From Pseudonocardia hierapolitana (lineage in GTDB: Bacteria; Actinomycetota; Actinomycetes; Mycobacteriales; Pseudonocardiaceae): DNA of 64,000 bases. The number at the start of each line of letters is the position of its first letter. Position 1 is the first letter of the stretch. A program made the translations under genes and the position numbers. Below the pieces are notes generated by a model, which did no database searches, was not told where the DNA came from, and worked only from the letters and a program-made list of their open reading frames with translations. The stretch lies in NCBI RefSeq assembly GCF_007994075.1, contig NZ_VIWU01000001.1, forward strand, positions 2,852,001-2,916,000, in the 5' to 3' direction. This document shows positions 25,748-34,721 of the stretch, one piece after another.

Positions 25748-25830
25748 GCAACGGCGTCGCCCTGGAGCGGGAAACTGCTTCACCGCCGTCAGGGGTGCCG
25801 CTGGAGCCTGGAACGTGCTGGCATGGAGGC

Positions 25831-26469
25831 ATGGTGTCCCCCGACCGGCTGCTCGCCTTCGCGGCGATGTCGTTCCTGCTCATCGTGGTGCCCGGCCCCA
25901 GCGTGCTGTTCACGGTCGGCCGGGCCCTCGCCCATGGCCGCCGCGCCGCGCTCAGCTCGGTCGTGGGCAACGCCGCCGGCGCCTACGTGCTCGTCGTGGC
26001 GGTGGCGTTCGGGGTCGGGGCCCTCGTGGCGAGCTCGGCCGTCGCCTTCACGGTGCTCAAGTTGGCCGGCGCTGCATACCTGGTGTACCTCGGGGTCAGG
26101 ACGTGGCGGCAGCGAGGGACGCTGCCTGACCCGGCCACCGACGGCGGAGCCGCGCACGGCAGCCTCCGCACGCTGCGGGAAGGCTTCGTCGTCGGCGTGA
26201 CGAACCCCAAGACGATCGTGTTCTTCGCCGCGGTGCTGCCGCAGTTCGTCGATCCGGCACAGGGACACGTGACCGGGCAGATGCTGTTGCTCGGCCTGGT
26301 CTTCAACGTCATCGCCCTCGCGTCGGACAGCGTGTGGGGCATGGGGGCGTCCGTCGCCCGGGACTGGTTCGCCCGCTCGCCACGCCGGCTCGCCGCGGTC
26401 GGCCGCATCGGCGGGCTCTCGATGATCGGGCTCGGCGTCACGGTGGCGGTGACGGGGCGGAAGGACTAG
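25831..26469 (+). CDS. LysE family translocator
   Basis: A 212-aa membrane exporter with about six hydrophobic segments. The family signature VVPGPSVLFTVGRALAHGRR lies in the first segment, followed by LKLAGAAYLVYLGVRTW and VVGVTNPKTIVFFAAVLPQF. LysE/RhtB proteins export amino acids or related solutes. The ATG at 25831 has GGAGG unusually close (2 bp), so translation may begin at an upstream GTG instead. Confidence 0.85.
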   Translation: MVSPDRLLAFAAMSFLLIVVPGPSVLFTVGRALAHGRRAALSSVVGNAAGAYVLVVAVAFGVGALVASSAVAFTVLKLAGAAYLVYLGVRTWRQRGTLPDPATDGGAAHGSLRTLREGFVVGVTNPKTIVFFAAVLPQFVDPAQGHVTGQMLLLGLVFNVIALASDSVWGMGASVARDWFARSPRRLAAVGRIGGLSMIGLGVTVAVTGRKD

Positions 26470-26500
26470 GTGGACAAACGCGCGGCTAGCGTGCTGCGCC

Positions 26501-27064
26501 ATGGCCGAGAACGAGCCGGCGGCGATCCACTTCCGGTCCGCACACGCAGGTGACGCCGAGCGGGTGGCGGCGTTGCACGCTGCGAGCTGGCAGCGGCACT
26601 ACCGCGGTGCCTATGCCGACGCCTACCTCGACGGGGACGTCCTCGCCGACCGCCGGGCGGTCTGGTCGGCGCGCCTGGCCGAGCCGGCCGGCAGCATCAC
26701 GGTGCTGGCCGAGGACGGCAGCGACCTCGCCGGCTTCGTCCACATCGTCCTAGACGAGGACGCCGAATGGGGAAGCCTCGTCGACAACCTGCACGTCGCG
26801 CTTCCCCATCAACGGACCGGCCTCGGCACCGCCCTCCTCGCCCACGCCGCTCAGGGCGTCCTCGAGCGCGCCGCCACCCCGGCCACCTACCTCTGGGTGC
26901 TCGAGCAGAACACGACGGCGCGGGAGTTCTACCGGGCCCGAGGCGGCGCCCACGTGGAGGAAGCGCCCGTCCCCCCGCCCGGTGGCGTGCCGTCCCGTCT
27001 CGAGGGCGCCCCGACCATGTGCCGCATCGCCTGGCCGGATGCATCCGTATTGGTGCGCCGCTGA
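26501..27064 (+). CDS. GNAT family N-acetyltransferase
   Basis: A 187-aa acetyltransferase: N-terminal FRSAHAGDAERVAALHAAS, the acetyl-CoA pyrophosphate loop LPHQRTGLGTALLAHA (Q/R-x-x-G-x-G/A type), and a C-terminal LEQNTTAREFYRARGG motif. It is likely to acetylate a small amine. It has 31 bp of spacing after the LysE gene and may be co-transcribed with it. Confidence 0.85.
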   Translation: MAENEPAAIHFRSAHAGDAERVAALHAASWQRHYRGAYADAYLDGDVLADRRAVWSARLAEPAGSITVLAEDGSDLAGFVHIVLDEDAEWGSLVDNLHVALPHQRTGLGTALLAHAAQGVLERAATPATYLWVLEQNTTAREFYRARGGAHVEEAPVPPPGGVPSRLEGAPTMCRIAWPDASVLVRR

Positions 27065-27099
27065 TCTGGCAGGAGGTCCAGCGGCGGACCCGGTGGCCG

Positions 27100-27978
27100 T
27101 CAGGCTGTCGCGAGCCACTCCCCGATCGTCCGGGCGGTGCGCTCCGGCTGGTCCTCGGCCGTGTACGTGTACGCGTCGGCGATCGTGCGCAGCTCGGCGC
27201 CGAGGGCGGCGGCGTACCGCTCGGCGTGGTCGAGCGGGAAGACGCGGTCCTCCGCAGCCCACGCGAGCAGCACCGGCTTGTCGAACGACCGCCGCAGCCG
27301 CTCGGCCGCGGCCCTCGTGAAGTGCGGCGAGACGGCGCCGATCGCGTTGCGCCCGTCGTTCCTGATGGCCGGGCGGGTCAGCACCGGCCGCACGTAGCTG
27401 CGCATCACCTGCGCATCGATCGGGCGCTTGGCGAGCCAGCCGTACGTGTTCGGCAGCCGCCACGTCAGGGGCAGCCGCAACGGCTGGTAGAGCAACCGGT
27501 GCGCGGCCGGGTGGCGCGCGGCGGCCTTGAGCAGCCCGAACCCGCCCGGCCCCGGTGGCCACGAGCAGTCCGGCGTCTCGCAGGAGTTCAGGACGAGCCG
27601 GGCGACCCGCTCGGGACGGTCGGCGGCGGCGACCTGGGCGTATGCCCCACCGGAGTCGTTGCCGATCAGCGTGACGTCGTCCAGGGCGAGCACGTCGAGG
27701 AAGTCGCCGATGAGCTGTGCGATTCCCGGCGGCGACAGATCCGCCCCGGGCGCCATCGGCACCGGGTGCGAGCCCAGCGGCCAGTCGACCGCGACGCAGC
27801 GATACCCGTCGGCGAGGAGCGGCACCAGCTTGCGCCAGATGTTGGCGTTGACCAGGTAGCCGTGGACGAAGACGAGCACCGGCGCGTGCCCCACCTCGTG
27901 GTAACGGATCGGGCCGGCCGGCAGTCGCACCTCGCGCGCGGGGCCCAGCCGGGGGTCCCGCCAGGTCTCCCGGGTCAC
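27100..27978 (-). CDS. Alpha/beta hydrolase with Asp-type nucleophile elbow
   Basis: A 292-aa hydrolase. The oxyanion motif is FVHGYLVNANIWRK, and the elbow reads LIGNDSGGAYAQV, where GxDxG places Asp as nucleophile, as in epoxide hydrolases and haloalkane dehalogenases (GHDWGG). The acid strand is PVLLAWAAEDRVFPLDHAE. The GTG start overlaps the stop of the upstream gene (GTGA). Substrate class is inferred from the elbow only. Confidence 0.8.
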   Translation of the reverse strand: MTRETWRDPRLGPAREVRLPAGPIRYHEVGHAPVLVFVHGYLVNANIWRKLVPLLADGYRCVAVDWPLGSHPVPMAPGADLSPPGIAQLIGDFLDVLALDDVTLIGNDSGGAYAQVAAADRPERVARLVLNSCETPDCSWPPGPGGFGLLKAAARHPAAHRLLYQPLRLPLTWRLPNTYGWLAKRPIDAQVMRSYVRPVLTRPAIRNDGRNAIGAVSPHFTRAAAERLRRSFDKPVLLAWAAEDRVFPLDHAERYAAALGAELRTIADAYTYTAEDQPERTARTIGEWLATA

Positions 27979-28406
27979 CGGCGCAGGAGGAGCCGGGCCG
28001 CCCGGAGCCACGCCTTCGGGCGCAGGAGCAGCGCGAGCGCGACCGGAGACGGGTCGAAGAAGGCCTCGCGGCGCAGGACGCACCCGTCCGGGCCGATCAG
28101 CAGCTTGTCGAAGCTGCGGAAGGTCAGCGGCTTGCCGCCCACCGTCGCGCTGAGCCGCACGTCGATGAACACGACGTCGTCGTGCCCGGCCCACCCCAGC
28201 ACGTCGCCACGCAGGTCGGGCGCGAGCCGGAGCAGCCGACGCGCCTCCTCCTGCCAGACGGCCCGCCCCCGGCCGGAGCACAACAGTGGCTGGACGAGCT
28301 CCGCGTCCTCGGCGAGCAGCTCGTCCCAGGCATGGGGATCGGGGCGGTCCCAACCCTTCGCGAAGCGGTCGACCACCTGCTGGTGCACGCTCGGCCAATC
28401 GGCCAT
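27975..28406 (-). CDS. SnoaL/NTF2-like protein
   Basis: A 143-aa protein of the NTF2-like alpha+beta barrel type. It has an N-terminal helix VHQQVVDRFAKGWDRP, then AWDELLAEDAELVQPL, and later VVFIDVRLSATVGGKPLTFRSFD strands (outline). Members act as small cyclases/isomerases or ligand-binding proteins. It is coupled by a GTGA overlap to the hydrolase and lies downstream of an operator shared with the divergent TetR gene. Confidence 0.7.
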   Translation of the reverse strand: MADWPSVHQQVVDRFAKGWDRPDPHAWDELLAEDAELVQPLLCSGRGRAVWQEEARRLLRLAPDLRGDVLGWAGHDDVVFIDVRLSATVGGKPLTFRSFDKLLIGPDGCVLRREAFFDPSPVALALLLRPKAWLRAARLLLRR

Positions 28407-28425
28407 GATCGGACGGTACCAGTTT

Positions 28426-28440
28426 TTGCAACGGTTACAA
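28426..28440. promoter_or_regulatory. 15-bp near-palindrome, probable TetR operator
   Basis: TTGCAACGGTTACAA is symmetric except for one pair. It lies between the divergent NTF2-like/hydrolase pair and the TetR gene at 28455. Confidence 0.6.
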
Positions 28441-28454
28441 GAGAAGGTCGAGAC

Positions 28455-29069
28455 GTGGCCGATCAGCGCAAGGAACGGACCACGGCCGCGCTGCTGCACG
28501 CGGCCGAGGCGCTCTTCCGGGAGCGATCCGTCGAGGACGTGACCGTGGAGGAGATCGCCGAGTCGGCAGGCGTGGCGGTCGGGTCGATCTACAACCACTT
28601 CGGTTCCAAGGCCGGCCTGCACGCCGCCCTCGTCGAACGCGCGCTCGCGACAGACCGCGACTTCATGGACCGGGCGTACCGGTCCACCGACTCACCGGTC
28701 GAACAGATCCACGCAGCGGCCGAGCAGTACCTCGCCTTCTACCTGGCGCACCCCGACCACTTCCGCATGCTCGCCTTCCCCGACCCGCCGGGCCGGTACG
28801 CAGCAGGGCAGGAGCTGTCCGAGCGGCTGGCCCGCTCCGTCGACGAGCAGAACCAGCGGCTCGTCGACGCGATCAGACGGGGCATCGCGACGGGCGAGCT
28901 GCGCGCCGTCGACCCGGACCGGACCGCGACCGTCCTGTGGGCGGCGTGGAACGGCATCATCAGCCTCGCCTGGCGTCCCGACTCACTGCGCCGGGACGAG
29001 GCGGGGCTGCGCGAACTGCTCGAGACGGCCACCGACGTCATCGCCGATGGCCTCCGCGCGCGCGGCTGA
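28455..29069 (+). CDS. TetR/AcrR family transcriptional regulator
   Basis: A 204-aa regulator whose DNA-binding domain reads ERTTAALLHAAEALFRERS and VEEIAESAGVAVGSIYNHFG. The C-terminal ligand domain is helical, with YLAFYLAHPDHFRMLAFP. The GTG at 28455 has GAGAAGG upstream. It is divergent from the NTF2-like and hydrolase pair across a 15-bp palindrome and probably represses them. Confidence 0.87.
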   Translation: MADQRKERTTAALLHAAEALFRERSVEDVTVEEIAESAGVAVGSIYNHFGSKAGLHAALVERALATDRDFMDRAYRSTDSPVEQIHAAAEQYLAFYLAHPDHFRMLAFPDPPGRYAAGQELSERLARSVDEQNQRLVDAIRRGIATGELRAVDPDRTATVLWAAWNGIISLAWRPDSLRRDEAGLRELLETATDVIADGLRARG

Positions 29070-29083
29070 TCACTCGCGCACGA

Positions 29084-29278
29084 TCAACCCAGATCGAACT
29101 CGCCGGCCCGGATCCCGGCCAGGAACGCCTCCCAGGCAGTCGGGCTGAAGTGGTTCGGGGGAACGCTCAGGTCCTTGCTGTCGCGCAGGGCGACGCGGCC
29201 GTCGGGGAGGAGGCGAGCCTCCACGCAGCCGCCGGCACCGGAGAAGCTGCTCTTGCGGAAACGGTCGTGCGAGATCAC
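29084..29278 (-). CDS. DUF397 domain protein
   Basis: A 64-aa single-domain protein: FRKSSFSGAGGCVEARLL, then VALRDSKDLSVPP and the final AWEAFLAGIRAGEF. DUF397 proteins are usually paired with an XRE/DUF5753 regulator and are thought to act as its partner. Its GTG overlaps the stop of that upstream regulator gene (GTGA), so the two form a unit, as in Streptomyces. Confidence 0.9.
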   Translation of the reverse strand: MISHDRFRKSSFSGAGGCVEARLLPDGRVALRDSKDLSVPPNHFSPTAWEAFLAGIRAGEFDLG

Positions 29279-30150
29279 GGCGTGCCCTTCGGGGAGTGGG
29301 TGGTTCGATCCCGGATCTCGGCGATGAGTGCGCGGGATTCGTCATGGTCGAGCGCCTTGCGCGTGATCGCGTCGAAGATCCGGAGGTACTCCAGGACGTT
29401 CGACGGCTGTTCGAGGATGCGCTCGCCGGTGTGCGACTCGACGGCCACGACATCGCGGTCGCGGTCGTCGGCGTACTGGAGGATCGTGAACAGCCCGACG
29501 AGACCGGCGTGCAGGCCACCGCTGAACGGCACGACCCGCAGCGACACGTTCCGCTGACGCGAAACGGAATGCAGGTGGTCGAGCTGTTCGCGGACGTCGT
29601 CGGGCGAGCCGAACGGCCGCCGCAGCACCGATTCGTCGAGCACGAAGATCAGCTGTGGGGCGTCGTCGGATTCCACGAGCAAGTGCTGGCGCCTCGCCCG
29701 AACCTCCAGCACCCTGCGCGCGGACTCGTCGGTCTTGATGGCCGGAAGCACCCTGTAGAGCTCGACGGCGTACGCCTCGGTCTGCAGCAGGGGTGGCACG
29801 ACCGCGGCAGCGAAGCTGCGGATCGTCGATGCACCGGACTCGTAGTCCACATATGTGGCGAGGCCCGTGAACAGGGCATCGGAGTACTCCCGCCACCACG
29901 CCTGGCTGCGTCCGGCGCTCGCCCAACGACGCAGACGCTCGGCGATCTGCGCGTCGAGACGGTAGAAGTTCACGAGGTCGCGGATGTCGCGCGGCTGCGG
30001 AACGCCCTGCCCGTTCTCCAGCCGACTCAGCTTCGACGTGCTGATCAGCGTCGCCTCGGCGACCTCCTCGAGGGTGCGCTCCCCACGCAGGCGCCGCAGC
30101 TCGGCCCCGAGCCTGCGGCGGTGCAGCAGCGGACCCTCAGACGACGGCAC
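29275..30150 (-). CDS. XRE-family regulator with DUF5753 domain
   Basis: A 291-aa protein. The helix-turn-helix (residues ~8-60) includes RRLGAELRRLRGERTLEEVA and STSKLSRLENGQ. The rest, with TIRSFAAAVVPPLLQTEAYA (outline) and VLDESVLRRPFGSPD, is the DUF5753 domain. The GTG at 30150 was chosen because GGGAGG lies six bases before it, although the frame runs 16 codons further. It forms a unit with the DUF397 gene. Confidence 0.88.
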   Translation of the reverse strand: MPSSEGPLLHRRRLGAELRRLRGERTLEEVAEATLISTSKLSRLENGQGVPQPRDIRDLVNFYRLDAQIAERLRRWASAGRSQAWWREYSDALFTGLATYVDYESGASTIRSFAAAVVPPLLQTEAYAVELYRVLPAIKTDESARRVLEVRARRQHLLVESDDAPQLIFVLDESVLRRPFGSPDDVREQLDHLHSVSRQRNVSLRVVPFSGGLHAGLVGLFTILQYADDRDRDVVAVESHTGERILEQPSNVLEYLRIFDAITRKALDHDESRALIAEIRDRTTHSPKGTP

Positions 30151-30387
30151 GTGAGCCTCCCGGCCGGCGAGGAGCGCGATGGTCCTCGCGACCGTCACCG
30201 TGGGGAAGGGGCCGAACGGGTGCGCTCAACTGCAACGGGCTCTCCCGGGATCGGCTGGTCGGGTGCACTGTTTGGGAATCCCAGCCGTCGAGTTGCGGCG
30301 GCAAGGCCCAGCCCGCAAACTACACCTGCGACACCCAAAGGCGACAACCGGCCGGCGCGTGTCGTCCGACCCGAACGGGGGCCAGCA

Positions 30388-30642
30388 ATGAACCTTGCGA
30401 TCGTCCTCGGTGGCCTGACCATCCTCGTCGGCCTCGCCGTGCTGATCGGCCTCATCGACGCACACGCCCGCCGCGCCGCCTGGCGGCGCATCGCCGCCGC
30501 AAGGCGGGAGGTGCAGGAGCGTGAACTCGCCCTGCTGTCGGCCGTTTCCCCGGCTGCCGGCCCGAGGCCAGGCAGGCCGGGGGTATCGCGGCGAGGCGCC
30601 GACGCGCATCGTGCGGTGGGCCCGCGGGGGATCGCACGCTGA
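30388..30642 (+). CDS. Small membrane protein, 84 aa
   Basis: One N-terminal membrane segment (AIVLGGLTILVGLAVLIGLI) is followed by a basic helix rich in Arg and Glu (WRRIAAARREVQERELAL). I do not recognise the family. The last eight codons overlap the proposed attL, so the present C-terminus may have been created by insertion of the island. Confidence 0.45.
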   Translation: MNLAIVLGGLTILVGLAVLIGLIDAHARRAAWRRIAAARREVQERELALLSAVSPAAGPRPGRPGVSRRGADAHRAVGPRGIAR

Positions 30643-30651
30643 ACCCGCGGA
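30615..30651 (+). repeat. Candidate attL: 37-bp copy of the tRNA-Lys 3' end
   Basis: Matches 44850-44886 at 33 of 37 positions in the same orientation. The segment runs from the anticodon-stem 3' strand to the CC of the tRNA, the usual core of integrase sites in tRNA genes. The four mismatches suggest decay. Confidence 0.65.
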
Positions 30652-30713
30652 GTCTGGCGCAGTAGTCGGGATCGACTGTCGTCGCCCGGTGGCGGGTCCG
30701 GGCGGAGCCCGGG

Positions 30714-31163
30714 TCAGCCCCTCCGCATGTGGACGAGTGGGAACGGGCGCCCCTCGCCGTCACGCTCGGACCGTCCGATCTCTACGAAGCCGTGGCGCTT
30801 GTAGAAGCCGACCGCTGACGGGTTCTGCTCGTTCACGTCCAGCGTGACGTGTGGCATGGCAGCGGTGGCCGCGTCGAGCAGCGCCCTTCCGACCCCTTGT
30901 CGATGTGCTGTGGGGTCCACGAACAGTGCCTCGACCTGGGTGTCGTGCACGCCGATCCAACCGACGGAGCCGCTCCTCGCCCGCTGGGCGACGGTGACGG
31001 TCAACGACGGGAGGACTGTCGTGCGGACCTGGGTCTCGATCTCGTCGATGTCGGAGGGGGCCAGGAAGCTGTGCGTCGCTTCCACAGCGCGGCGCCAGAT
31101 CCGGACGAGGTCGGGCCAGTCGCTCTCGGTGGCAGCGCGTAGTGCCAAGGTCGCGTCGCTCAC
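30714..31163 (-). CDS. GNAT family N-acetyltransferase, YjaB-like
   Basis: A 149-aa acetyltransferase closely patterned on E. coli YjaB: an N-terminal RIWRRAVEATHSFLAPSDID, VEALFVDPTAHRQGVGRALL for acetyl-CoA, and VNEQNPSAVGFYKRHGF near the end. The second Asn-rich motif and the terminal FPLVHM also fit. The natural substrate is unknown. It is the first gene inside the proposed island. Confidence 0.85.
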   Translation of the reverse strand: MSDATLALRAATESDWPDLVRIWRRAVEATHSFLAPSDIDEIETQVRTTVLPSLTVTVAQRARSGSVGWIGVHDTQVEALFVDPTAHRQGVGRALLDAATAAMPHVTLDVNEQNPSAVGFYKRHGFVEIGRSERDGEGRPFPLVHMRRG

Positions 31164-31602
31164 GGAGACAGCGTGGCAGGGCCGTCGAGCCCGTTTGGAT
31201 CAGGCTCAGGTACCGAGTGAGGGCTGGGTAGCCGGCCACGGCGCCGCGGGCGTGCCGGAGGGGCTGTTCGACCAGGCAGCGGCCCTGACCAGCGGTCGCG
31301 TCCTGCCAGAGGTCGCAGTCAGCGCTGCTGACCGGCGCTCGTTGTTGGCTTGTTGTTGGGGCCTTTCGCCTCCCCTCCCCCCGTGCTGGCCGTTCAGCTC
31401 ATCGCGGTGGCCGCGTCAAGGGGGGCCGGGCCTCCGGGCCGGGCACGGGCTGCCTCGCCTCGTCTACAGCAGTACCCTCCTTCCACTGCAACGGCTGGCG
31501 GAGGGCGGCGACTCCGAGGGCTCGGGGCGTCGGGTTGTCAACCCGCTGTCACGCCGGGATCGTGAACGCCAGATCGTCTGCAGCGGTGAAGGGATCGCGG
31601 CG
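31164..31602. other. Intergenic region, no gene recognised
   Basis: No frame here has recognisable protein character. The last 30 bases carry a GAAGGGA-like ribosome site for the membrane protein. Confidence 0.5.
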
Positions 31603-32340
31603 ATGAGCGCCAGCCGTCGTGAAGAACCTCGCGGGAGCGGAACTTCGGCAGACCGCGGTGTGCTGGCCCTCAGCGGCGTACTACTGCTTGTGGGCTTCGT
31701 CGTGAACGCGATCCAGAGAATGCTCTTGCACCCGACCGGAGCGGAAGACGATCACGAGGCGATCTTCGCCGAGTACGCGGTCAGTGACGTCTGGGTCGCT
31801 ACTCACTTCGCAGAGTTCGTACTCGTGCTCGTGGCCCTTGCCGGGTTGCTGGTGCTCTGCCGCGCCCTGCGACGGGAGACGCCCTACCTCGCGCTGCTGG
31901 CCGCTGGCGCGATCACCGCGAGCGGCGCGGCGTGGACCGCTCTCCAAGCGGTGGATGGCATCACGCTCAAGCAGGCAGTAGACGCTTGGGCCGCCGCGTC
32001 GGGGGCCGAAAAGGCAACTCGCTACGCCGATGCCGAAACCGTTCGCTGGATCGAGTGGGGCCTCCAGGGCTACTTCCGGGTCCTGCTCGGCATCGCCTTC
32101 CTGCTCTTGGGCGCAGCGGCTGTCGTGAGCCGCCTCGTCCCGAGCTGGCTCGGCATGCTCCTGGTGGTCGGCGGCCTGCTCTCCCTCGCCATAGGGTTCT
32201 CGATCGGCTACCAGGGGCTGGAGAGCGGCTTCCAGGACGCGATAGGCATCGCCCTCCAGCTCGTCGTCCTCGTCTTCGGCGTCGGCCTGCTCGTCAGCCG
32301 CCGAGCCCGAGAGCCGGGCACCCGCGCGGCTAGCACCTAG
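31603..32340 (+). CDS. Polytopic membrane protein, DUF4386-like
   Basis: A 245-aa protein with about six membrane segments, including LALSGVLLLVGFVVNAIQ, FAEFVLVLVALAGLLVLC and LLLGAAAVVSRLVPSWLGML. The order and the VPSWLG turn resemble DUF4386-type proteins, but I am not certain of the family. No catalytic motif is seen. It stands alone in the island. Confidence 0.6.
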   Translation: MSASRREEPRGSGTSADRGVLALSGVLLLVGFVVNAIQRMLLHPTGAEDDHEAIFAEYAVSDVWVATHFAEFVLVLVALAGLLVLCRALRRETPYLALLAAGAITASGAAWTALQAVDGITLKQAVDAWAAASGAEKATRYADAETVRWIEWGLQGYFRVLLGIAFLLLGAAAVVSRLVPSWLGMLLVVGGLLSLAIGFSIGYQGLESGFQDAIGIALQLVVLVFGVGLLVSRRAREPGTRAAST

Positions 32341-33059
32341 CCCGGCGGCCGGTCCCAGGCTGGGGGTTCTCGTTCCGCGCGCTACCGGGTTCGGGGCTGG
32401 AGTCAGGCGTTGGCCGGTCGGAGCGTGGCCGGGTAGCACGTCGTCACCAGCGGGCGGGATCGGGGCGCGCAGCGGGGTTGACGCCGCACGGGCACACTAA
32501 GACGATCTGCGGCCAGCGGGGATGACCACTACCCGACGTCGCTCAGCTTTCCCTTGCCGGCATGGCCGGCAGCCCACAGGCACGCGGCCGCCCGGGAGCG
32601 GAGCGTGAGGTAGCGGCCGCGCATGCCGTCCGGCGCAGTCCGGCCCGCCCCGGTCGGGGGCGGCTTGAAGCCGGATAGAAGGTTCTCACCAGGTAGCCGA
32701 CGAGAAGCCGACCGCTCTTGCCCGACTCCGCTTGATCGGATTCGATCCCGTCGACCTAACGGATTATGAGGGAGTTGTGTCCGCTCTCATACCGCCTCTA
32801 CCAGCAATAATCGCTGTGGATCGTGCCGAAGGAGGCGCGTACAAGCTCGTCAGCCGACTCGATTTCGCGTCACGAGTCGCGTCATGAGAGCCAGCACGCG
32901 TTGCGGCCCGCGCCGCTCTTGCCCGACTGCATCGTCGCGGCGCCGATCGTCGACTGACGTCCAAGGCGAATCGCGAGCATGGACGACGCGCTGCGCGATC
33001 AGGTTGTCGCGCGCTGTCGAATGATGGATGGCGGGCTAGCCATCCGCTGGCTCGCTGCC
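32341..33059. other. Non-coding or decayed stretch
   Basis: No intact gene. It contains the 61-bp dispersed repeat at 32377. On the minus strand near 32530-32690 a short frame (GMRGRYLTLRSRAAACLWAA) looks protein-like but is isolated and unrecognised. Confidence 0.45.
32377..32437. repeat. 61-bp dispersed repeat, copy A
   Basis: Shares GCGCGCTACCGG, GGAGTCAGGCGTTGGCCG and CGGGTAGC with 43135-43194 in the same orientation, about 85% identity. Confidence 0.55.
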
Positions 33060-34431
33060 GCCTGCCGATGAACGGGGGCGGGCCGGTCGAGAGGTACTCG
33101 CGATCGCGGCAGGTCTTGGCGATGTATCCGAACGGTCATGTCCCAGCCGGGGTCGGGCGGCGCCAGCGCCTCGGTCGCCAGCCGCGGCTCGGCATCGCGG
33201 AACGCGTGCTCGTACGCGAGCACGCCATGCCGCCGCTCCTCGGTGCCGCCGCCGACGTGGATCACGTCCTCGGCGGTGATCTGCGCGAGTGCGCGCATCC
33301 AGTACACCTCCAGGGGCTTGTGTAGGCTCTTGAGCCGCTCCTGCTCGATCCCCGCGGCGCTCAGCCGAGCGAGCCCGCCGTCGACCTAGGCGCCCCAGTT
33401 GATCGAGCCGAACCCGCCCGTGCGCTCGACGCGCTCGCGCGTGCCGGCGTGGCAGCGGGCGAGGAAGCGACCGCCCTCCTCGACGCCCATCACGCCGACG
33501 ACCGCGGTCAGCGTCTCGAACTCGCTGGCGAAGAACCAGTCGCAGTGGCGGACGAGCGTCGCGTAGGCGTCCCAGATCGGACCGTGTGTACGCAGCAGGT
33601 CGGGGTCGATCGTTGAACACGATGCCGCCCGAGCGGTCGTGCCGGCGCGTCGCGTAGTAGGCGCAGACGTCGAACGACGACGAGAGCGACACGGTGCCCT
33701 GCGGTACGTCGCCCTGGTGCAGGATCTGCGCCGGGACGGTGCCGCCGAAGGCGGTCCGCGAACGTGGCTCGAACCCCACGGCTGCAGGTGCTCGGCGACC
33801 TCGGCGAGGGTGTCGCACGCCCAGTCGTTGCACTTGAGCCGCCCCTCGCCCCGGTAGAGCGGCCTGCCCCAACGAAGGGCTCGCCCGACGGGTCGACCGC
33901 CAGGTCCTCAGTGACGATGCACAGGGACGGCACGGCCTCGAAGACGCGGTCGGGGATCGGCCCGTCGGCGAACGGCGACCACACTCCCGCTGACTCGCGC
34001 CGCATCATCCACGGCCTTACGACGCCGATCGGCTCGGCGTCGAGCCGCCCCCGGTCGGCGAGCGCCTGCATCAACCCCGCCTTGGCCACGCCGCGCTCCG
34101 CCACTAGCACCCCGTGCAGGTCCGCCCGCGCGGCGATCTGGGCCATCAAGCGTAGAAACTCGAGCTCATCACGGAGGAGTCGGCCCGGGTCGTGAGCGCG
34201 TCGACGCCGAGCACCTCGCGATTCGCCATCGGCAGCTCGTACACGCTGAAGATCGCGACCGCCAGCGCGTCGGCGAGGGTCTCGTCGGGCCCGTCATCGG
34301 GAACGCGATCAGGAACGTGTAGGCGTCCGACCGCGCGTGCGCCTCGAAGCCCTCGGCCGGCAGCAGGGAGCCGACCAGGCCACGGCGATGGCGACCCGCG
34401 CGTCGACGTCATCGACCCAGCGGACGTTCAC
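33060..34431 (-). pseudogene. Heavily decayed ~440-aa gene
   Basis: Following protein-like text across frames gives one continuous chain. It starts with GTG at 34431 (VNVRWVDDVDARVA), passes through ELPMANREVLGVDALTTRAD, LMAQIAARADLHGVLVAERG, PLYRGEGRLKCNDWACDTLA, GTVSLSSSFDVCAYYAT and CDWFFASEFETLTAVVG to GGFGSINWGA, then an in-frame TAG and more coding text (LHKPLEVYWMRALAQITAED). At least five frameshifts and one nonsense codon are needed. I do not recognise the family. An R-G-E, S-L-S-S-S, E pattern faintly recalls ADP-ribosyltransferases, but that is weak. Confidence 0.6.
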
Positions 34432-34721
34432 GCCTGATGTCTAACCGCGGCCGCGGAGCGCGGTCAAGTCCGCGCGCGGACGTCTGTGACAAGAGAACGA
34501 TGTTCTGTCCACCGAAATGATCATTTGGAACAACCAGTCTCGGTTGCTATCAGCGGTCGCTGTCACGGCCGAGCTGACCGCTGGTGAACGTGGACGCGGC
34601 TGGCAGCACGGTGTCGGCGGGTCCGGGAAGTGACTTGTCCACAGGGTCGGCTGTCGGGATTGGGCTGGCTTGGACAACCTGTTATGGCGGTCGGCACTCC
34701 TGCGCATCGCCGACTACCGGG

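Noticed and set aside
31200..31275. Third integrase-tail remnant
   Set aside because: Short matches (GTAGCCGGCCACG, GGAGGGGCTGTTCG) to the tails at 43.2 and 44.7 kb are too short and not collinear.
33060..34431. Calling the decayed gene an ADP-ribosyltransferase
   Set aside because: Only a loose R...S-L-S-S-S...E pattern is seen, across frameshifts. It is not enough for a family name.
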